NCBI GenBank assembly: GCA_937901185.1
Contig: CALCHR010000210.1
Span: 1 to 27,250 of the forward strand
DNA from: an uncultured Bacteroidales bacterium
Lineage (GTDB): Bacteria > Bacteroidota > Bacteroidia > Bacteroidales > Bacteroidaceae
Length of the DNA: 27,250 bases
Direction of reading: 5' to 3'
Shown here: in pieces, positions 14,816 through 22,300 of the stretch
Position numbering within the stretch: position 1 is the first letter of the stretch
Layout of the letters: each line of letters starts with the position of its first letter
Position numbers and translations under genes: made by a program
The notes under the pieces: generated by a model
Database searches by the model: none
Told to the model about the DNA's origin: nothing
What the model saw: the letters and a program-made list of their open reading frames with translations, nothing else

Positions 14816-16219
14816 TTAGAACTCTGCAGTCTTGGGAGTACGTGGGAAAGGTATTACATCACGGATGTTCTGCATACCTGTTACGAACAAAATGAGGCGC
14901 TCAAAGCCAAGACCAAATCCGCTGTGAGGACAAGTTCCAAAACGACGAGTGTCAAGATACCACCACATGTCTTTCATGGGGATGCCTAGCTCTGTAATGC
15001 GGGCCATCAGTTTGTCATAGCTTTCCTCGCGCTCGGAACCTCCAATTATTTCTCCAATCTGCGGGAAGAGCACATCCATAGCACGCACAGTGCGACCGTC
15101 AGCATTTTGCTTCATATAGAAAGCCTTGATATCCTTTGGATAGTCGGTCAGAATAACCGGTTTCTTGAAATGCTCCTCTACGAGATAGCGTTCATGCTCT
15201 CCTGAAAGGTCTGTTCCCCAATGTACAGGGAATTCGAATTTACGACCATTCGCAATCGCCTTTTCCAAGATTTCAATACCCTCGGTATAGCTGAGACGAA
15301 CAAAGTCATGGTCCACCACAAAATGGAGACGCTCAATAAGAGTGGGGTCTATCATTTTGTTCAAGAACTCAAGGTCGTCCTTGCAGTGTTCCAAAGCATG
15401 ACGTACACAGTACTTGATAAAGTCTTCTGCCAAGTCCATATTGTCTGTGATGTCGGCAAAAGCTACTTCCGGTTCTATCATCCAAAACTCTGCGAGGTGG
15501 CGCGGGGTGTTGGAGTTTTCGGCGCGGAATGTGGGACCAAAAGTATAGATTGCTCCCAAGGCTGTAGCTCCAAGTTCGCCTTCGAGCTGTCCGCTCACTG
15601 TGAGCGAGGTAGGCTTACCAAAGAAGTCGTCGCTATAATCAACGGCGCCTTCCGGTGTACGCGTGGGGTTGTCGAGGCTTTTTGTTGTGACCTGGAACAT
15701 TTGTCCTGCGCCCTCACAGTCGCTTGCTGTTATTATCGGGGTATGGAAATAACAGAATCCGTGTTGGTGGAAATAGTTATGGATAGCCATTGCCATGTGG
15801 TGGCGTATGCGGAAGACTGCTCCAAACGTGTTGGTACGCAAACGCATGTGGGCATGTTGGCGCATATATTCAAATGTCTGACCTTTCTTTTGCATCGGGT
15901 AGTCTGAACCGCAAGTGCCCAACACGTCAATCTCTTCGGCTTGAATCTCTACGCTCTGCTCAGCACCTTGGCTTTGCACCAACGTACCGCAAACACTAAG
16001 GCAAGCTCCGGTGGTGATTTGCTTTAACACTTCGGCATCAAACTTATCAACATCGGCGACTATCTGAATGTTCTTAATGGTAGAGCCATCGTTGAGAGCT
16101 ATGAAGTTGACAGCTTTACTGCCACGACGGGTGCGTACCCATCCTTTGACTACAATGGTGGAGCCATAGTCTTTACGGGCAAGGGCTTCGACTATTCTGG
16201 TTCGTTTAATCGTTTCCAT
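14816..16219 (-). CDS. asnS: Asparaginyl-tRNA synthetase
   Basis: A 467-residue class IIb synthetase that charges tRNA-Asn. The N-terminal OB-fold anticodon-binding domain includes VKGWVRTRRGSKAVNFIALNDGS (from about residue 24). Motif 2 is FRAENSNTPRHLAEFWMIEPE (from 231). Motif 3 is GFGLGFERL (434-442), followed by the AsnRS-specific ending RDVIPFPRTPKTAEF. Asparagine rather than aspartate specificity is supported by this ending and overall length. It is the last gene of purB-rluB-asnS, 49 bp after rluB, and is followed by the 14755-14790 hairpin. A 228-codon open frame on the opposite strand (15221-15907) is a by-product of its codon use. Confidence 0.97.
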   Translation of the reverse strand: METIKRTRIVEALARKDYGSTIVVKGWVRTRRGSKAVNFIALNDGSTIKNIQIVADVDKFDAEVLKQITTGACLSVCGTLVQSQGAEQSVEIQAEEIDVLGTCGSDYPMQKKGQTFEYMRQHAHMRLRTNTFGAVFRIRHHMAMAIHNYFHQHGFCYFHTPIITASDCEGAGQMFQVTTKSLDNPTRTPEGAVDYSDDFFGKPTSLTVSGQLEGELGATALGAIYTFGPTFRAENSNTPRHLAEFWMIEPEVAFADITDNMDLAEDFIKYCVRHALEHCKDDLEFLNKMIDPTLIERLHFVVDHDFVRLSYTEGIEILEKAIANGRKFEFPVHWGTDLSGEHERYLVEEHFKKPVILTDYPKDIKAFYMKQNADGRTVRAMDVLFPQIGEIIGGSEREESYDKLMARITELGIPMKDMWWYLDTRRFGTCPHSGFGLGFERLILFVTGMQNIRDVIPFPRTPKTAEF

Positions 16220-16268
16220 ATTTATATAAATATATGTATTGATAGAGTTTCTATAATATGTATATACT

Positions 16269-17447
16269 TTATTCGTAAGCCCCCATACGTAACATATTGA
16301 GTTCCTTTTCTGTCAAGAAACGCCAATCGCCACGCTGAAGATTTTTCTTGGTGAGGCCTGCAAAATATACGCGGTCAAGTTTTATCACTTGATAGCCTAG
16401 GCTCTCAAAAATACGACGTACGATGCGATTCTTACCACTATGAATTTCAATACCTACTTGTTTTTTATCTGTAGGGCTTGCATATTCAATAGCGTCGGCC
16501 TTGATGTCGCCATCTTCTAATGTAACGCCTTCTGCAATACGACGAATGTCGGCAGCTGTTACATTTTTATCTGTATATACATGATAAATTTTCTTCTTCA
16601 AGAATTTCGGGTGTGTCAGTTTAGAGGCCAACTCTCCATCATTGGTGAGCAAGAGGACACCTGTTGTGTTTCTGTCAAGACGTCCTACTGGATAGATTCG
16701 CTCAGGGCATGCATTTGCTACAAGGTCCATCACAGTCTTACGGTTCTGGGGGTCCTCGCTAGTAGTGACATAACCTTTGGGCTTATTCAGCAAAACATAT
16801 ACTTTCTTTTCCGGCTTAATAGCATTGTCGTGGAACTTTACAACATCAGTGCGCAAGACTTTCGTTCCTAGCTCTGTTACAATTTCTCCATTTACACTTA
16901 CCACACCAGCGGCTATATATTTATCGGCATCACGGCGAGAACAAACTCCGGCATTTGCCAAAAACTTATTCAAGCGCAACGGCTGGTTAGGATCGAAGTT
17001 AGCCTCTTTATACTCTAGTCTCTTCTTGTGGCTGTATTTTGCATTGGGGTTGTAATCAGAAGTGCGTCGTCCTTTTCCATAAGGAGTTGAGTTAGACTCT
17101 CTGTGAACATAAAAATCTTTAGAAGAATGAGATTCTCTATTTTCTCTCATAGCATCTTCTCCGAAGCGTGGTCTTTCAAAGCGACGCTCAGACGTAAATC
17201 CTCCACTCTTAAAAGTAGGACGCTGAGAACGAGGCTGAAAATCCCGATGTTCATAGTTTCTCTCTCCATGAGAAGCACTTCTTTCAAAGGAGCGTTCCCG
17301 ACCTGAGGAACCTCCGGCAGAACGCGGAGCATATCCACGATTATTTATCCCTCCTTCTCTACGCTCAAAGCGCTGACGAGGCGCATCGCCTCCTTGGCCT
17401 CCATTGTACTTGCGGCCTTCATTCTTGTCTCTAAAATTCTTGTACAT
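16269..17447 (-). CDS. rluB: 23S rRNA pseudouridine synthase, RluB/RsuA family, with long basic N-terminal tail
   Basis: A 392-residue protein. Residues 1 to about 150 are low complexity, rich in Arg, Gly, Ser and Glu (for example NNRGYAPRSAGGSSGRERSF), and probably disordered and RNA-binding. The S4 domain starts near 156 (LRLNKFLANAGVCSRRDADK). The catalytic domain contains VLLNKPKGYVTTS and GRLDRNTTGVLLLTNDG, with the nucleophile D258. GKNRIVRRIFESLGYQV and the final RGDWRFLTEKEL are RluB/RsuA-type. The enzyme isomerises a specific uridine of 23S rRNA, most likely in the peptidyl transferase region as for RluB, which is inferred from the family. It lies 43 bp after purB and 49 bp before asnS in one operon. 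The tail makes it about 150 residues longer than E. coli-type core enzymes. Confidence 0.93.
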   Translation of the reverse strand: MYKNFRDKNEGRKYNGGQGGDAPRQRFERREGGINNRGYAPRSAGGSSGRERSFERSASHGERNYEHRDFQPRSQRPTFKSGGFTSERRFERPRFGEDAMRENRESHSSKDFYVHRESNSTPYGKGRRTSDYNPNAKYSHKKRLEYKEANFDPNQPLRLNKFLANAGVCSRRDADKYIAAGVVSVNGEIVTELGTKVLRTDVVKFHDNAIKPEKKVYVLLNKPKGYVTTSEDPQNRKTVMDLVANACPERIYPVGRLDRNTTGVLLLTNDGELASKLTHPKFLKKKIYHVYTDKNVTAADIRRIAEGVTLEDGDIKADAIEYASPTDKKQVGIEIHSGKNRIVRRIFESLGYQVIKLDRVYFAGLTKKNLQRGDWRFLTEKELNMLRMGAYE

Positions 17448-17490
17448 GTTGTAACTGTATTATAGCCTCACGGCTATTAAAATATTATTT

Positions 17491-18840
17491 TTAATATACT
17501 CCGGTATAGTTGTGCGGAGTAATGGCTTTCAGTTCTTGCTTAACGGCATCGCTTACCTCTAAGGTTTCAATAAAGTTGTGGATGCTTTCGCTCGTGATAG
17601 TCTCGTTGGTTCTTGTCAATGCTTTAAGCGCTTCATAGGGGTGAGGATAGGCTTCACGACGCAAAACCGTTTGGATAGCTTCGGCCACTACTGCCCAGCA
17701 TGAATCCAAGTCGGCATCTATACGTTCCTTGTTCAGCAAGAGTTTGCGCAAGCCCTTAATTGTACTGCTAAAAGCAATCACCGCATGCCCCATAGGGACA
17801 CCGATATTGCGTACCACAGTTGAGTCTGTCAAATCGCGCTGCAAACGAGATACCGGCAACTTGCGGCTTAGGAACTCCAATACTGCATTTGCCAAACCTA
17901 AGTTACCTTCTGAGTTTTCAAAATCAATGGGGTTCACCTTGTGAGGCATGGCACTGGAGCCAACCTCGCCTTTTTTGATTTTCTGCTTGAAGTACTCCAT
18001 TGAAACGTATTGCCAAAAGTCTCTGTCCAAATCTAAGACAATGGTATGCAAACGTTTCATGGCATCAAACATTGCGCTCAAATTGTCATAGTTACTAATC
18101 TGAGTTGTATACTCTTCTCTTTGCAAACCCAACTTGTTAGCTACAAACTGATTGGTGAAACTGGCCCAGTCAAAATTGGGATATGCCACATTGTGAGCAT
18201 TAAGATTTCCGGTAGCACCACCAAACTTGGCTGTGATGGGCACTTGCTTCAACAAATCCAATTGTCGCTGCAAACGATATACATAGACCTTAACCTCTTT
18301 ACCAAGTTTGGTAGGAGAAGCCGGTTGGCCATGTGTCTTGGCCAACATAGAGATGTCTGCCCATTCATTTGCATATTCATCCAACTGAGCTATCAATTCT
18401 TCCAACAATGGTAGATAAACCTGCTCCAAAGAATCTTTTAGCATCAATGGGATAGAGGTATTATTGATATCCTGCGAGGTCAAGCCAAAATGTATAAATT
18501 CCTTGAACTTATCTAATCCGCCTATCTCATCAAACTTTTCTTTGATGAAATATTCAATAGCCTTTACATCGTGATTAGTTACCGATTCGATATCCTTTAC
18601 GCGCTTGGCATCTTCTAAAGAGAAGTTATTATAAATAGCTCTCAATCTGTCGAACAAAGCAGCATCAAAGCCTACCAATTGGGGCAACGGCAATTCGCAG
18701 AGAGAAATAAAATATTCAATTTCTACCTGTACGCGATATTTCATCAAGGCATACTCTGAATAGAATGGAGCTAATGTCTCGGTCTTACCATGGTAACGTC
18801 CATCAATTGGAGACACGGCTGTTAAAGCATCTAAAACCAT
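17491..18840 (-). CDS. purB: Adenylosuccinate lyase
   Basis: A 449-residue enzyme of the fumarase/aspartase superfamily. It acts twice in purine synthesis: splitting SAICAR and splitting adenylosuccinate, each releasing fumarate. The superfamily signature GSSAMPHKVNPIDFE (from 294) carries the catalytic serine (S295/S296). H170 in AKTHGQPASPT is the second catalytic residue, and TSQDINNT (121-128) binds substrate. The start MVLDALTAVSPIDGRYHGKT is the usual PurB N-terminus. It is the first gene of the leftward purB-rluB-asnS unit. A minus-strand TAAATTTG -7 box lies 40 bp upstream (18880-18887). Confidence 0.97.
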   Translation of the reverse strand: MVLDALTAVSPIDGRYHGKTETLAPFYSEYALMKYRVQVEIEYFISLCELPLPQLVGFDAALFDRLRAIYNNFSLEDAKRVKDIESVTNHDVKAIEYFIKEKFDEIGGLDKFKEFIHFGLTSQDINNTSIPLMLKDSLEQVYLPLLEELIAQLDEYANEWADISMLAKTHGQPASPTKLGKEVKVYVYRLQRQLDLLKQVPITAKFGGATGNLNAHNVAYPNFDWASFTNQFVANKLGLQREEYTTQISNYDNLSAMFDAMKRLHTIVLDLDRDFWQYVSMEYFKQKIKKGEVGSSAMPHKVNPIDFENSEGNLGLANAVLEFLSRKLPVSRLQRDLTDSTVVRNIGVPMGHAVIAFSSTIKGLRKLLLNKERIDADLDSCWAVVAEAIQTVLRREAYPHPYEALKALTRTNETITSESIHNFIETLEVSDAVKQELKAITPHNYTGVY

Positions 18841-18879
18841 AAACAGATAATTTTATTGTAGATTATATAAATATGACTG

Positions 18880-18887
18880 CAAATTTA
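18880..18887 (-). promoter_or_regulatory. -7 box of purB
   Basis: The minus strand reads TAAATTTGCA, an exact TAnnTTTG match, 40 bp from the purB ATG. The only upstream TTG is about 12 bp away, closer than the normal 17-23 bp, so the -33 element is uncertain. Confidence 0.5.
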
Positions 18888-19131
18888 AGAGAAAATATTC
18901 AATAGTTACCTATCCTCTTCTTTTTTATTAGTGGATTTTTATACTTTCACCATCTGAGAATCCCATATTCTTAAATTATGGGTATCAAGACTTGTGGATT
19001 TAGCTAAACAGAGTCAAACTAACTCGCTTTATATTAGGCATTCATTCTGCGCTTAATAGGGAAAGAAATAATGACATGGTTTTCTATGCCGACTAGCTGT
19101 GTTAAAAAGAATTTATATAATTGATATTTCT

Positions 19132-19199
19132 GTGTCAACTATGCTTGACACTCGAGTGTCAAGCGCTTGAAATTTTTGTGTCAACTGCTTGAAATTTTC
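19132..19199 (+). promoter_or_regulatory. Triple 22-24-bp tandem repeat with 22-bp palindrome (operator candidate)
   Basis: Three related units begin at 19132, 19156 and 19178. They read GTGTCAACTATGCTTGA, GTGTCAAGCGCTTGAAATTT and GTGTCAACTGCTTGAAATTT. The junction of units 1 and 2 forms a perfect 22-bp palindrome (19143-19164) whose inner 20 bases are CTTGACACTCGAGTGTCAAG. The block ends 66 bp before the -7 box of the GH20-GH33 gene, a normal place for activator binding. It looks like an array of sites for a dimeric transcription factor. No regulator gene lies nearby to assign it to. Confidence 0.6.
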
Positions 19200-19240
19200 T
19201 TCAGATTTGAAAATACCATTCACAAATATTCTATTTATAA

Positions 19241-19272
19241 TTTTACTCGCTCAGCGGAAATCTTTATCTTTG
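19241..19272 (+). promoter_or_regulatory. Promoter of the GH20-GH33 gene
   Basis: TATCTTTG (19265-19272) matches the -7 consensus. TTTT (19241-19244), three of four bases of TTTG, lies 20 bp upstream. The predicted start near 19279 gives a leader of about 80 nt that is A/T-rich and without visible structure. Confidence 0.6.
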
Positions 19273-19358
19273 CAAAATAAGCTAACATGGCATTTACATA
19301 AAAAAGTAAACAAACAAGTTATAAGTAATAAAAAATCAAACTATTATATTATTACATT

Positions 19359-22300
19359 ATGAAAAAAATCTTTTTTTCTATTCTCCTTTCTTCATTCATT
19401 GGGTGTTTTGCACCGGTGGAAGCAAAGAAGAATCACATTTTGCCTATCCCTCAAAAGATAGAAACGTTATCGGAAGGGACTTATTCCATTCCTGAGAAAA
19501 GTAGCATAACGATTGCAGGTATTAAAGAAAATCCTACCCTAAAGAGATTTTTCAATGAGTTCGGCATTACCGATGTCACGTTTAATGCGGAAGCTACGAC
19601 TGGGCATGTGGTAGTAGAAATGGTAAACAGCATTTCCGGCTCTCACAACCATGATTTAGCCGGTTATGACAATGAGGCTTACACGATTGAAGTATCTTCA
19701 AATGGTGTCAGAATCACAGCTATGACAGAAATAGGCGTAACACGCGCGGCTCAGACTCTAACCCAGTTGGCTGAAGGATATGACGCCACAGGTATCCATC
19801 TTGAATTTGTAAAAATCACAGACTGGCCGGCCTTTAAGTTGCGTGGCTTCATGCACGACATAGGAAGATCATACATTGACGTGGCCACTATCAAAAAACA
19901 CATTGATTTGTTATCCCGCTTCAAGGTAAACACTTTCCATTGGCATTTCACAGAAAACCAAGCCTGGCGTTTTGAGGTAAAAGCCTATCCCGAATTGACG
20001 TTGAGCAAGAACATGACGCGCCACGAAGGCAAATTCTACACCCAAGAAGAATGTAAGGAGGTGCAAGAATATGCCTACGAAAGAGGTGTGTTCATCATTC
20101 CGGAAATAGATATGCCCGGCCACTCTGAAGCTTTCAAGAGAGCTATGGGAGTAGACATGCAAAGTGCTCAAGGCAAAGTAATCCTGAAAAAAATCCTAGA
20201 TGAAGTAGGACTTGTTTTTGACCGTGCGCCTTACATTCACATCGGCGCTGACGAGAAAGCCACTACAGCTGAATACGTAAATGAGATGATCAATTATGTA
20301 AAGAACAATGTGGGTAAAAGATGTATGGTTTGGAATCCCATATCCGGAGTTTCTGGTAGCAACACTAATGCCGATATGTGTCAGTTATGGAGCACCAGTG
20401 GTACATCTGTCAGCGGTAAATATAATATTGACTGCCGTTACAACTACACCAACCACTTTGATGTCTTTGCAGACCTCGTGGGCATCTACAAAAGTACTAT
20501 CTATTATAAAGAGAAAGGAGACGAAACTATCTCTGGAACCATCTCTGGTATGTGGAATGACCGCAAACTTGAGTCGCAAGAAGATATTATTGCCCAGAAC
20601 AACTTTTTTGCAAACGTCATAGCTTCTACCAGCCGCGCTTGGCAGGGAGGCGGCAAACGCTACATTGACAATGGCACAAAAGGAGGTACGAATTTTGGTG
20701 GTGGAGTAATGCTGCCCTCTAACGGAGAAGAATACAACGACTTCTTGGATTGGGAAACTCGTTTCTTATTCCATAAGGCTCATTCTCTGAAAGAACAACC
20801 CATTCCCTATGTAAAGCAAACCAATGTACGCTGGCGCATATCTGATGCATTCCCCAACAATGGAAATATTGCAGCAGTGTTCCCTCCCGAAGAACAAATG
20901 GAAAGCAACAATGTTCTTCCCGACACTTATACTTATAATGGTACGACCTACAACACCGGAATGGTTACCGGTGCCGGTATTTATCTGCGTCACACTTGGG
21001 GTGAAAGCATTATCAACGCCTACTATGCGGCTCCGGCTTACAACCAAACAGCTTATGCTTGGACTTATGTGTATTCTCCTAAAGCTCAAACTGTTGGCGC
21101 ACAAATAGAATTCCAAAACTATAGTCGTTCAGAGCAAGACCCTGCTCCCTCTGTGGGAAATTGGGACTTAATGGGTTCTAAGATCTGGATAAACAACAAA
21201 GAAATTCCGGCTCCTTCTTATCAGAATAGTGGTGTTTCTATCAGCAGCAAAGAAGTTACATTGAAGAATGAGAATTTCCCTGCTCGACAACCCATACAGG
21301 TCGAATTAAAAGAAGGGTGGAATTTTGTATTCTTGAAGTTACCTTATATCAATGCTGCTACCCGACTTGACAAATGGATGTTCACTTGTGTTTTCACAGA
21401 TACCAAAGGTGTGGCTGCAGTTGAGGACCTTATCTATTCCCCCAATCAATGCATGGATAATGCAGCCGAGAATGTAGCTGCAAAAATTTCTGAAGCAAAG
21501 AAGCTGCGCAATAGCAAAGTCCGCAACCAACCCGGATATTACAGCGAAGAAGTTGCAACCGAACTTGATGCAACAATAGCCAACATACAGGCAACACTCT
21601 CACAAGAACTATCTGAGAGTGAACGCCTTCAGCAACTTGCCGATTTAGACAATGCCATAAAAGACTTTAATGCGTCTTTAGCTAAAGCAAAACTTATTCA
21701 GCCCACAGTTAGCAATGGCACAAAAGAATATTTCTATACACTAAGCACTCCTCTTCGCGGCAATCGATACGCCACATCTCATGGTGCTAATGCCGATATG
21801 GTAGGCGAAACCTCGGTTTCAAAAGCTTCTTATTGGAAATTTGTAACTCGCACCGATGGCAGTTTTGACATTGTAAACAGCGCTGATGGTACATTTATAT
21901 CTCCCAATAGTAATAACAACACCGCTCTCAAAACCCAATCCACATCTCCCAATAAAGGTTGGACATTAAGCCCAGCCAACGAAGTAGGTTACTTTATCAT
22001 CACAAGTGGCAATGTTCAGTTCAACCAAACTAACAATGCACAATTAGGCTGGAAAGTTTACAACTGGGGAGATGGTACCAACACAGACGACACTGGCTGC
22101 AAGTATAGCATCCAAGCTGTAGAGGAAGAAGAAACTCCCGAAGAAGTTGTTGATCCTAATCTTCCCGTCGTAGGAAAGACCTATTATCTCTGCAACAAGC
22201 ACCAAAAGGGTGACGTTTTCTTCTACGACAATGGAGGCAGCGTAGGCTTTGGTTCTTCTGCCGCCAAGAATAATATTTATGGTTGGAAGTGTGTGGCCAA

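Larger units (their letters stand above)
18841..19358. other. Divergent intergenic region between purB and the GH20-GH33 gene
   Basis: A 518-bp gene-free region. It holds the purB -7 box on the minus strand (TAAATTTG, 18880-18887), a weak CCCATA/TATGGG inverted repeat (18962-18982), the palindrome and tandem repeat block (19132-19199), and the promoter of the GH20-GH33 gene. Between about 18985 and 19130 I see nothing recognisable. Confidence 0.7.

Noticed and set aside
15221..15907. Open frame of 228 codons on the plus strand
   Set aside because: It lies fully antisense to asnS, whose motifs are unmistakable; it has no recognisable domain, promoter or signal.
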